From: Bradymonadales bacterium
Lineage (GTDB): Bacteria; Bdellovibrionota; UBA2394
Length of the DNA: 46,127 nt
Reading direction: 5' to 3'
NCBI GenBank assembly: GCA_007693605.1
Contig: REDG01000028.1
Span: forward strand, 1-46,127
Below, in pieces: positions 25,996 through 33,949 of this stretch. Both the position numbers and the translations under genes were made by a program. The stretch's first letter is position 1. Each line of letters opens with the position of its first letter. The notes under the pieces were generated by a model, which was given only the letters and a program-made list of their open reading frames with translations, made no database searches and was not told the DNA's origin.

Positions 25996-26370
25996 TCAAC
26001 AACGCTCAGCAGCAGACAAACGAAGCTCTCTCGAAAACTCGGGCTCTTTGAGAAGCTGCGACAAGACTTTCCGATCCTTCGCTGCGAGTTCCGACCAGGC
26101 AAGTCCGACCTCCGACAGGCTGTCTTTTGACTCAACACGCACGACTTCTGCCCAAAGCCTCAATTCGTGTCGCTCTGAGTTTTCATCGGCTCGAAAACTC
26201 AGCTCTAAACAAAGCCTACTGCCTGGCTCGATCGGTAAATCCAAGAAAACACAGGCCCCCGATTGACTGAGGTTTTCGAGAGTTCCATAGCAGCGGCCAA
26301 AACTTCCGCTGACCCGAACCCCTTCTCGGTGCCTCTGTCTTTCACAGTCCCTCTTAAGTGCGTAAGCCAT
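25996..26370 (-). CDS. PilZ-domain protein, predicted c-di-GMP receptor
   Basis: 124 residues. Both parts of the c-di-GMP site can be seen: an Arg-rich RQRHREG near the N-terminus and NLSQSG, which fits (D/N)xSxxG. VGLAWSEL corresponds to the final conserved strand. The start is ATG. It is divergent from the FHA-GGDEF gene by 100 bases and upstream of the M23 peptidase in the same direction. Confidence 0.85.
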   Translation of the reverse strand: MAYALKRDCERQRHREGVRVSGSFGRCYGTLENLSQSGACVFLDLPIEPGSRLCLELSFRADENSERHELRLWAEVVRVESKDSLSEVGLAWSELAAKDRKVLSQLLKEPEFSRELRLSAAERC

Positions 26371-26470
26371 GGGCCCTCTTTAACCGAGCTTCACCAGCCC
26401 GACAAGCCCCCCAAAAATTATTGCCTCTGATTGCCCCAAAGGACCGCAGTCTTGGGTAGAATAGAGGGAG

Positions 26471-27406
26471 ATGACCGAAAAGCCTCCAAAGAAGTCCTTT
26501 TCTGAAGTGGATGAGAAAACAGGGGACCATACGGTCGTCAGTCCAATCGAGACCCTGAATCCGATCGAAGGGGGTCAAACCCCTTCCCTTCTCATGATCT
26601 CAGGCCCGCAAATCGGCCGCTCCTTTCCAATTCATCAATCAGAATTCATGATTGGCCGCTCCTCTCAAAGCGATCTTCCGATCGAGGATGATCTGGTCTC
26701 TCGCTACCACTGCAAGCTGGTTGTCACCGCCGGAGGGGCCGAGCTGATTGACCTAGGCAGCACCAACGGCACCCTCTTGAACGGCCGAAAAGTGGACAAG
26801 GCACAGATTCAAGAGGGAGACCAAATACAAGTGGGCTCCACCACGATTTTCAAATTTCATTTTCAAGAGGCGGTCGAAACCAAGTTCATGGGGAGCCTTT
26901 TCGACGCGGCGACCAAAGACTTTCTGACCGGCACCTACAATAAAAAATTCTTTCTCGAACGATTACAAGACGAGTTTCATTTTGCTCACCGAAACCAGAA
27001 AGATCTCTCAATTTTAGTGCTCGACCTAGATCATTTCAAAACCGTGAATGACACTCATGGTCACCTGGCAGGAGATATCGCCCTTAAAAAAGTGGCACAT
27101 CATATTTTGAGCCACACACGAAAAGACGATGTTGTGGCCCGCTTCGGAGGGGAAGAGTTTGTCATCTTGGCTCGAGACCTCTCCATCGAAAAGGCTTCAA
27201 ACCTTGGAGAGCATCTTCGAAAGGGCGTCGAAGCCCTAGCGGTAGAAGACTCAGGAAAGAAACTGAAATTGACCGTGTCCGTGGGAGTCGCCTCTCTTCT
27301 GTCGAGCTCCAAAATTCGATTCGAAAGTTTTCAAGAGCTTCTGGATGCGGCAGACCAGAAACTCTACGAAGCTAAAAAAGCCGGTCGAAATCGAGTCTGC
27401 AACTAG
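26471..27406 (+). CDS. FHA-GGDEF diguanylate cyclase, DgcB-like
   Basis: 311 residues. An N-terminal tail of about 40 residues with Thr17 and Thr21 precedes an FHA domain (about 48-130; IGRS at 71-74, SRYH at 77-80, STNG at 97-100). A GGDEF domain follows (about 145-311) with DFLTGTYNKKFF, an active GGEEF (226-230) and an intact inhibitory I-site RKDD (217-220). It should make c-di-GMP with product inhibition. Bdellovibrio DgcB (Bd0742), needed for prey invasion, has the same FHA-GGDEF plan with a phosphorylated Thr in its tail; equivalence is inferred. The PilZ proteins beside it are possible receptors. Confidence 0.92.
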   Translation: MTEKPPKKSFSEVDEKTGDHTVVSPIETLNPIEGGQTPSLLMISGPQIGRSFPIHQSEFMIGRSSQSDLPIEDDLVSRYHCKLVVTAGGAELIDLGSTNGTLLNGRKVDKAQIQEGDQIQVGSTTIFKFHFQEAVETKFMGSLFDAATKDFLTGTYNKKFFLERLQDEFHFAHRNQKDLSILVLDLDHFKTVNDTHGHLAGDIALKKVAHHILSHTRKDDVVARFGGEEFVILARDLSIEKASNLGEHLRKGVEALAVEDSGKKLKLTVSVGVASLLSSSKIRFESFQELLDAADQKLYEAKKAGRNRVCN

Positions 27407-27413
27407 TGGACCA

Positions 27414-28433
27414 CTAGTTCCTTTGCGAGGGTCGGGCCGTACTGGGCTCCTGATTCGTCAAGGCCTTGAACTCGTCCCACTTCTCTTCCAGTTTTTCGTC
27501 CCAATGGGTCTCAGAAGAGCTCTGTCTGTTTTTTCGGACGGCTTCTTTGGCCGCTTCTACGGCCTCGGGTCGAGTGGTCTTCAGGTCTTTTGTCAGCCCC
27601 AAAAGCCAGCAAAACTGTATCAGCCACTTCGTGGGATCCCAATGGTACCAGCGGTGCCCGTTTCGATAGTCAAAAGGAAATCGATGATGATAGTTGTGCC
27701 AACCCTCACCACTCGTGAGAATCGCACAAATTAAAGAGTCTCGAGCCGTGATCTGATCACAATAAGGCCGTCTTCCCATATAGTGAGCCATCGAGTTAAT
27801 CAAATAAGTGAGTTGTTGAAAGACAAAGAGTCGCGTGAAGCCCGCAAGGAGCAAGGCCTCTAAAGGCCTCCCCAAAAGAAAACCCGCCAGCAGGGGAATT
27901 CCAAAACAAGCGCCTAGCATCCAGAAAAGATAATAGTGATGCTGATGTCGGACCCAGGGGTCTCTCTCCAAGTCTCTGCAGTTCGAAAAGTCTGTGGTCA
28001 TCGGCCCACCAAACATCCAACCCATATGAGCCCACCAAAAACTTCGTTTAACATTGTAGGGATCTCGATCAGTGTCCTCGTGGCGATGATGCCGACGATG
28101 GTCAGCACACCAAACGATCGCAGAGCCCTCGGCCGTTGAAGCCCCGGCAATCAAACTAAGAATGCGCAAAAACTGATTGGGTCGATGGGCGCGATGAGAA
28201 AAGGCCCGATGATAACCGACGCCAATACCAAGAAAGCCCAAAAACATCATTCCACAAAAGACCAGAACCTCAGCCCACTGAATGCTTCCGGTCAGAATCA
28301 CATAAAGAGGCCACAGGGTCAGACCCAAGAGATGCATTCCGCCGATAAAGAAAATGACCGACCAATTGGCCTGAAACTGATCTTTCGAGCTTCCCCGATG
28401 CCCTATGACGGCATTTTTCTTTAATCTGATCAC
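27414..28433 (-). CDS. Membrane fatty acid desaturase (acyl-CoA delta-9 type)
   Basis: 339 residues with four to five hydrophobic segments. The three His boxes of the di-iron desaturases are visible: HRAFSHRAH, DHRRHHRHED and WHNYHHRFPFDYRNG, with a further His in WYHWDPTKW. The pattern is closest to stearoyl-CoA or acyl-lipid delta-9 desaturases, which introduce a double bond and need oxygen and an electron donor. The start is GTG with AGGA eight bases upstream. The C-terminus converges with the FHA-GGDEF gene, seven bases apart. Confidence 0.93.
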   Translation of the reverse strand: MIRLKKNAVIGHRGSSKDQFQANWSVIFFIGGMHLLGLTLWPLYVILTGSIQWAEVLVFCGMMFLGFLGIGVGYHRAFSHRAHRPNQFLRILSLIAGASTAEGSAIVWCADHRRHHRHEDTDRDPYNVKRSFWWAHMGWMFGGPMTTDFSNCRDLERDPWVRHQHHYYLFWMLGACFGIPLLAGFLLGRPLEALLLAGFTRLFVFQQLTYLINSMAHYMGRRPYCDQITARDSLICAILTSGEGWHNYHHRFPFDYRNGHRWYHWDPTKWLIQFCWLLGLTKDLKTTRPEAVEAAKEAVRKNRQSSSETHWDEKLEEKWDEFKALTNQEPSTARPSQRN

Positions 28434-28565
28434 TCGATACTTCCTGCCTTAACTTCTTGCTTCAACACAAACACATTAAACAAAAGCATGATGGGAGGGA
28501 ACTGAATAAGGTTGCTTAATTCTTTGCGAAGATGCCAGCTCCGAGAAGCGCAGCGACGCAGCCGA

Positions 28566-28595
28566 CAAAGCAGATGGGCCCTTAGCGCCAGTCCC
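28566..28595. repeat. Dispersed intergenic repeat, copy B
   Basis: Contains TGGGCCCTTAGCGCCAGTCC (28575-28594), identical to copy A. The 30 bases listed match 43651-43680 at 26 positions, and the GCAGCCG stretch just upstream is shared with the copy near 46031. Confidence 0.75.
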
Positions 28596-29054
28596 TCATT
28601 CAGAAATTTTAAATTCGACCCTATCCCCCAACTTTATCCCCAGCTCTTTGGATCGACCTCCACGAATTTCTAAAACATGTAAGGCGGGTTGCCTGCTGAA
28701 AATGCTCTCTTCTGAGAGCGGAGTCGCCTTATGATGAATGTCTACAATCTTTAGTGAGCGAGAGATAAAAATTAGGTCCAAAGAAATCGGCACATTTTTC
28801 ATCCAAAATTGTTGAGTGCGCTCTTCAGAATCCTCTGAGCCCAAAAAGAGCATGCCCTCAAAGGGCGCTAGCCGATCTCGAAACATCAAGCCCCGAGACC
28901 ACTCCTGTGGGCTGCGAGCTAGCTCCACCACAAAACGATGCTCTCCGATAACGACCTGAGAGTTCGACCGTCGCAGCATAGAGGCGGCATCGGCGGTCGA
29001 AAAGGCGGCGCCTTCAAAAACAAAGGCAGCGATGCACAGAAGAAGGATTCTCAT
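28596..29054 (-). CDS. DUF192 family exported protein
   Basis: 152 residues with a signal peptide (RILLLCIAAFVFEGAAF..ADA). The DUF192 core is clear: VELARSPQEWSRGLMFRDRLAPFEGMLFL, FWMKNVPISLDLIFIS and VLEIRGGRSKELGIKLGDRV. The biochemical role of this family is not established. The ATG overlaps the stop of the VKOR-DsbA gene (ATGA), so the two are probably co-expressed. Confidence 0.88.
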   Translation of the reverse strand: MRILLLCIAAFVFEGAAFSTADAASMLRRSNSQVVIGEHRFVVELARSPQEWSRGLMFRDRLAPFEGMLFLGSEDSEERTQQFWMKNVPISLDLIFISRSLKIVDIHHKATPLSEESIFSRQPALHVLEIRGGRSKELGIKLGDRVEFKISE

Positions 29055-30208
29055 TTCTCTAAGAGCTGAAGCTCCTCCAGCACCACCCGAAACAAAGGAA
29101 TTGGCAGGGCCCCCTGCATTCTTCGCCCATTGATAAAAAATGTCGGGGTCGCTCGGATTTGAAGCCGATTGGCCTCCACTATCATTTCTTGAAGCTTCTC
29201 TCGCATCTCTCCCCTGTCAAGACAGCTTTGCAGGGCTGCTGAATCGTGGCGAAAGCCCCTGAGCGCTTCTTCGAGCGAAATCAATCGATTCTCTTCGAGT
29301 AAAGTATTCATCACTTTGTGCGAAAAGTCTTTGTCTCGATTTTGCTCACGAAGACAAAGGCCGGCCTCTGAGAGGCTGCAGCTATGCGACCGAACATTAT
29401 CAGGAAGGGCCGGATTGCATCTTCCGTCACGAGGATAGGGAATTGAAATCAGTTCCATCTCAAACTCATTCATTAAAACCGGTAAAGTATGCAAGAACGC
29501 GGCAGCGCAAGCCGGGCAGCCATAATCGAAGAACTCGTGAACGACCAAATCAGACCCGGTGGTTCCGTAGCGCATCGGCGAGTCGATCACGATTCGTTCT
29601 GCCGTGGCTTGCCGGACATTGTCTCTCAGCCTAGAGAGCTCTTCTGGAGAAAAATCTCCCACATGACTGCTAGACATTCGAAGCCCGGCAAAACTCAAAA
29701 GTAAAACGCCCACCAAAAAGCAAAAGCCCGATGAAAATCTCGAAAGTAAGCCCATGCGGGGACTAAAAAACAAAGATAGGCCGGCTCCTGCCCATGCAAG
29801 ATAGCCGAGTAAACACACTAGACAGCCCATTCTAAGTTGAACCAGAAGCACAAAGGCGAAGTACAAACAACTCAACCAAGCCAAGCCGTAGGCAGAGAGG
29901 ACAATTTTTCGAGAAATGCCCTCTGTCCAAGACAAGAGCAAGCAAACAAAAAACCAAGCCGCACCGAAGAGCCCAACTGGAATTCCGAAAACGCTCGCAT
30001 AGGCCGTCAAAGCCACTCGATCACAATTCCAGTACGAACTAAAACTACAAAAGCTTGGGCCCCCAAGCGTTCCGGCTTGCATAGCGAACCAGTGATTGGC
30101 CGACCACAGCAGAATCCAAATTCCCAGTAGGCTAAACAGCGCTTGCAAAAGAATGGCCGGATGCTTCAGAGCGTCAGCCCACTTTGTAACTAGCATTACG
30201 AAATCCAT
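29051..30208 (-). CDS. VKOR-DsbA fusion, disulfide bond formation protein
   Basis: 385 residues. The N-terminal vitamin K epoxide reductase domain (about 17-180, four to five membrane segments) carries the loop cysteines C54 and C62 (NCDRVALTAYASVFGIPVG) and the quinone-proximal CLVC (C129, C132). A periplasmic thioredoxin-like DsbA domain follows, with CPAC at 231-234 and the cis-Pro segment ATPTFFINGR. One polypeptide could therefore oxidise substrate cysteines and pass electrons to quinone, replacing the DsbA/DsbB pair. GAGAGGG lies just before the ATG. It is divergent from gspC; many type II substrates need disulfides before export. Confidence 0.94.
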   Translation of the reverse strand: MDFVMLVTKWADALKHPAILLQALFSLLGIWILLWSANHWFAMQAGTLGGPSFCSFSSYWNCDRVALTAYASVFGIPVGLFGAAWFFVCLLLSWTEGISRKIVLSAYGLAWLSCLYFAFVLLVQLRMGCLVCLLGYLAWAGAGLSLFFSPRMGLLSRFSSGFCFLVGVLLLSFAGLRMSSSHVGDFSPEELSRLRDNVRQATAERIVIDSPMRYGTTGSDLVVHEFFDYGCPACAAAFLHTLPVLMNEFEMELISIPYPRDGRCNPALPDNVRSHSCSLSEAGLCLREQNRDKDFSHKVMNTLLEENRLISLEEALRGFRHDSAALQSCLDRGEMREKLQEMIVEANRLQIRATPTFFINGRRMQGALPIPLFRVVLEELQLLEK

Positions 30209-30288
30209 TTAACCCTCTCCCCACTCGAGGGGCAATGAAAGAATCCGATGTGAAAATGAGCCGCTTTTAGATAAAGTAAAATTTAGTC

Positions 30289-31230
30289 GTGTCTTTTGTT
30301 TCTGATTTGTTACAACTTGTTACTCGCCATCAGGGTCGACTGTGGATCATTTTGATCTTGCTTGTGACCAGCTTTTTTTCTGCCAAAGCCGTGAACCGGT
30401 TAATCGCTTACCATTATCTGCCCTTGGAGATTCCTCGGGAAGAGGCGCAACACCTTGGACGAGGCTCGCCCATTCATCGAGCCAATGTCGACTTGAACCG
30501 CATTCTACAGAGGAATCTCTTTGACTCCTCCGCCCACGAAGGGCGGGCTCGGGCCACACCAGAACCGGAAGTCGATGAGGGAGAAATTCGACCCTCTACC
30601 CTCTCTGCAGAACTCTTGGGCAGCGTGACCTTTAGCAACCCGAGATATTCGGTGGCCCTGATTCGAAACCGCTCTGAGAATACCACCCGTTACTACTCCA
30701 TAGGGGACCGAATTCTGGGGGCTCAGCTGGTCCGAATCGAAAGGTTTCGAGTGATCATTCGAAACGCAGGACGATTGGAGTCTCTGGAGCTTCAGGCCGC
30801 TCGAATCAATATTGAAAGTCAAAGGCCCCAGACTCAGGTGAGTGTCAGTCCGACTCCCACACGCCGCCCTGCGCCGGCAGAGGATGTCAGCTTCGACGAA
30901 ATTGCTCCGGGTCGCTTTTTGATTCCCCAAGACACCGTCGATAGTTTGTTGTCTGACCTGCCGTCTATCTTGCGAGATGCTCGCGCCATCCCTAATGTCG
31001 GGCCAGAGAATCAGATCGAGGGCTTTCGCCTCTTAGAGATTCGGCCCAACAGTATTTATGATCGACTGGGCCTGCAAAACGGAGACATCGTTATGAGAGT
31101 CAACAACGACGATTTGAATAGCGTTGAGAAAGGAATGAGTCTTTTCACCGCATTGCGCAACGAAAAATCTATCTCGATCGATATAGTTCGGGCGGGAAGC
31201 AGGTTAAACTATACCTATGAAATCCGTTAG
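30289..31230 (+). CDS. gspC: Type II secretion system protein GspC
   Basis: Inner-membrane component linking the assembly platform to the secretin. One membrane segment (about 18-38), the homology-region domain (about 97-150, AELLGSVTFSNPRYSVALIRN ... YYSIGDRI), a Pro/Arg-rich linker, and a C-terminal PDZ-like domain (about 225-310; SIYDRLGLQNGDIVMRVNNDDL). The HR domain normally contacts the GspD N0 domain. The start is GTG with no obvious ribosome-binding site. First gene of the gsp operon; it overlaps gspD by 14 bases. Confidence 0.94.
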   Translation: MSFVSDLLQLVTRHQGRLWIILILLVTSFFSAKAVNRLIAYHYLPLEIPREEAQHLGRGSPIHRANVDLNRILQRNLFDSSAHEGRARATPEPEVDEGEIRPSTLSAELLGSVTFSNPRYSVALIRNRSENTTRYYSIGDRILGAQLVRIERFRVIIRNAGRLESLELQAARINIESQRPQTQVSVSPTPTRRPAPAEDVSFDEIAPGRFLIPQDTVDSLLSDLPSILRDARAIPNVGPENQIEGFRLLEIRPNSIYDRLGLQNGDIVMRVNNDDLNSVEKGMSLFTALRNEKSISIDIVRAGSRLNYTYEIR

Positions 31231-33910
31231 CTTTTTGAAAAGCCCCCTTCTGCTGGGAGTTCTTTTTCTGGTATTGGCGCCGACTCCAAGTCTGGCACAA
31301 GAAGGCTTCAGTGAAATTAACGGAATGTTTGACGACGAAGACTTTGAAGACTTGGAGGAGATCTCCGATTCGGCTCCGAACGATGTTTTCGATGAAGAGA
31401 TGCCCACCGAAGTTTCTCCGATCCGACGTCCAACCCAAATCACTCGTCCGGCGCCCAGAGCCCGACCCACACAAACCACTCGATCCAGACAGGGGCCAAG
31501 CGGACCGCGCAGTACTTTAAACTTTGCTGAAGAGGTGCCTAATCCAGAGGAAAAACTCCGAATGGATTTTATTCAAGTGGACATCGAAGAAGTCGTGAAG
31601 TTTTTTTCGGAGCGATTGAAGAAAAAGTTCATTTTTGACCCAAGCATTTTACAGGGGCAAATCACCATCGTCTCGCCCACAGAGGTGAGCGTGCAAGAAG
31701 CTTGGCAGGCCTTTTTGTCGGCCATGGAGATTCGTGGTTATGCCGTCTATCCTGCGGGCGCTTACCTAAAGATTGATCGTGTCGCCAACGCCCGAAAAGC
31801 GCCGATTCCACTTTATCTGCACTCCACTCCTGACGACGACAGCTATGTCACTCGAATTGTCACGCTACAGTACTTGAGTGTTCGAGACATTCGTCAGGCC
31901 GTTCGCGAACTCGTTTCGCGAGGGGGCGGCGATGTCATTGAACACGCCCCGACAAACACCCTCATCATCACAGACTATGCCTCGAATATTCGTCGAATCG
32001 TTCGCATTTTGAATATTTTGGATGTGGAGGGCTTTCAGGAACAAATCGCTGTGATCCCTCTCAATTACACCTCGGCGGCTGAGGCGGCTCGCAAGATCAA
32101 TGAGATTTTTCCGACTGGACCTCAAACTGGCACTCCTCAGAGGCCGACACCAAGAACCGCACGACAACGGCAGGCGGCTCAGCAAGCGGCAGCGGCTGCT
32201 GCGGGCGGAGAGAGCGTGATTCAGAAGGTGGTGTCTGACGACCGAACCAATTCGCTGATTGTTTTGGGAAGCGAGCGAGGGATCGAACAGGTGAGAAGGT
32301 TTCTTGAACAAATTGATATTGCGGTCGAGGGGGGCGACGGTCAGATTCATGTGTATCCCTTGCAGAATGTGAAGGCCGAAGACATCGCCCAAACTCTGGC
32401 GAACCTAACCCAAGCGGCCAGCCCCAGAACGCCAACCACTCAACGACAAACACCGGCTCAACGGGCGGCTGCCGCACGAGCCGGAACTCCCCCAGAGACG
32501 GCTCAGGCCTCAGCGGATCTTTTTGACGGTGACATTCGCATTACCGCCGACCCCCGATCGAACGCTTTGATTATCATGGCCTCTCCCAGAGACTTCGAAA
32601 CCATTCGCGGCATTATTGAAAAGCTGGATGTCCGACGACGCCAGGTCTTTATTGAAAGTGTGATTTTGGAGGCCCGTGTTGGAGGAGGCTCTCAGTTCGG
32701 CTCTCAAGTCACAGGCCCTCTTTTTAGAACCGGTGCGATGGGCGGACAGCCGGGCCAGCCGAACACCTCTGAAAAGTCCTCAGCCGTTGGGGGAATTGGA
32801 GCTTTGCCCAGCACGACGAATCTGCTGAGTATTCTTGGAGGCCTTGCAGGCGGCACTTCGCTGCAAGGCTTGGCCCTTGGTTTCCGGTCGGGTGGAACCG
32901 TGTCTGTGCCCTTTACCACCTCAGACGGAAAGACAGAGACCCGTCAGGTGCCCTTGCTCTCGGCCGTTCTACAGTTGGCCGCGACTTCGTCCAATATCAA
33001 TGTCTTGTCCACCCCCCATATTTTGGCCACGGCCAACGAACAAGCCTCGATTGCCATCGGACAAGAGATTCCTCAAGTTCGATCTCAACAACCCGACGCT
33101 CAAGGCAACCTTATCCAGACCTTCGATCGAATTCGAATCGCGACTGAGTTGAGTATCACTCCTCAAATCAATGCCGGAGACTATCTGACTTTGGAAATCG
33201 ATCAAAAAGTGAACGAACCGGGTGAGTCGATTCAAGGTCAAATCTCAACGGTCACTCGTGAGGCCAAAACGACGGCCATTGTTCAAGACGGACAAACGAT
33301 CGTCATTGGAGGGATCATGCGAGATCGAACCGTGGTCGACACCAACAAAGTCCCCTTCTTGGGAGACATTCCCATTCTAGGCTGGCTCTTTAAGTCGAGA
33401 AGAACCGAAAATCAGAAGGTCAATCTTCTGTTGTTTATCACGCCGCATATCATTCGAGACACCGGCGATATGAATGATGTGTTCTTTCGAAAGTTGTCGG
33501 AACGAAATGACTTCTTAAAGAGAATTGGTGTCGACGAGATGCCAAGAATTCCCTTCTCCGGCTTTCGTCGAGAAGATTTGGAGTTCTTAGACGAGGAGTA
33601 TCTGAAGAGTATTCAGCTCACTCCCCTACCCGACCGTGTTCCGCTCGAAGAGAAATCTCCAAATGCGCTTCAAGAGACGGAGGTCAAAGAGGCTGCTCCA
33701 AAACGCAGAAAGGGCGGAAGCATTCCGATTGGGCCTCGATCTCGAGAAGCCCTGCCCGTTGACTCTGATTTTGAAGACGCCATCCCCGTGCTAGAAATGG
33801 AATCTTCAGACGAACGGCCCCGTTTAGACCGACTAACCGACGAAGACCTGATGATTCTCGACGAACCCCCAAGCTGGGAGACCGACTGGAATGGCTCATT
33901 TGAAGACTAA
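31217..33910 (+). CDS. gspD: Type II secretion system secretin GspD
   Basis: Outer-membrane channel. Signal peptide to about residue 27, an acidic then Arg/Pro-rich spacer (about 30-105), the N0 domain from about 113 (MDFIQVDIEEVVKFFSE), then N1-N3 domains. Linkers rich in Ala, Gln and Pro (about 299-333 and 400-433) interrupt N2 and N3. The secretin core runs from about 472 (QVFIESVILEARV) to 735 (KVNLLLFITPHII), including the VPFLGDIPILGWLFKS motif. A tail of about 150 residues (755-897), largely acidic near its end, extends past the core. At 897 residues it is longer than the usual 650-700. No pilotin gene is seen nearby. Confidence 0.96.
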   Translation: MKSVSFLKSPLLLGVLFLVLAPTPSLAQEGFSEINGMFDDEDFEDLEEISDSAPNDVFDEEMPTEVSPIRRPTQITRPAPRARPTQTTRSRQGPSGPRSTLNFAEEVPNPEEKLRMDFIQVDIEEVVKFFSERLKKKFIFDPSILQGQITIVSPTEVSVQEAWQAFLSAMEIRGYAVYPAGAYLKIDRVANARKAPIPLYLHSTPDDDSYVTRIVTLQYLSVRDIRQAVRELVSRGGGDVIEHAPTNTLIITDYASNIRRIVRILNILDVEGFQEQIAVIPLNYTSAAEAARKINEIFPTGPQTGTPQRPTPRTARQRQAAQQAAAAAAGGESVIQKVVSDDRTNSLIVLGSERGIEQVRRFLEQIDIAVEGGDGQIHVYPLQNVKAEDIAQTLANLTQAASPRTPTTQRQTPAQRAAAARAGTPPETAQASADLFDGDIRITADPRSNALIIMASPRDFETIRGIIEKLDVRRRQVFIESVILEARVGGGSQFGSQVTGPLFRTGAMGGQPGQPNTSEKSSAVGGIGALPSTTNLLSILGGLAGGTSLQGLALGFRSGGTVSVPFTTSDGKTETRQVPLLSAVLQLAATSSNINVLSTPHILATANEQASIAIGQEIPQVRSQQPDAQGNLIQTFDRIRIATELSITPQINAGDYLTLEIDQKVNEPGESIQGQISTVTREAKTTAIVQDGQTIVIGGIMRDRTVVDTNKVPFLGDIPILGWLFKSRRTENQKVNLLLFITPHIIRDTGDMNDVFFRKLSERNDFLKRIGVDEMPRIPFSGFRREDLEFLDEEYLKSIQLTPLPDRVPLEEKSPNALQETEVKEAAPKRRKGGSIPIGPRSREALPVDSDFEDAIPVLEMESSDERPRLDRLTDEDLMILDEPPSWETDWNGSFED

Positions 33911-33949
33911 TCTTTTGAGCCTTGTCGCTGAAGAACTTACTGGAGGCGC

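Noticed and set aside
30505..30930. 141-residue minus-strand frame opposite gspC
   Set aside because: It is antisense to gspC with no start signal and no family features.
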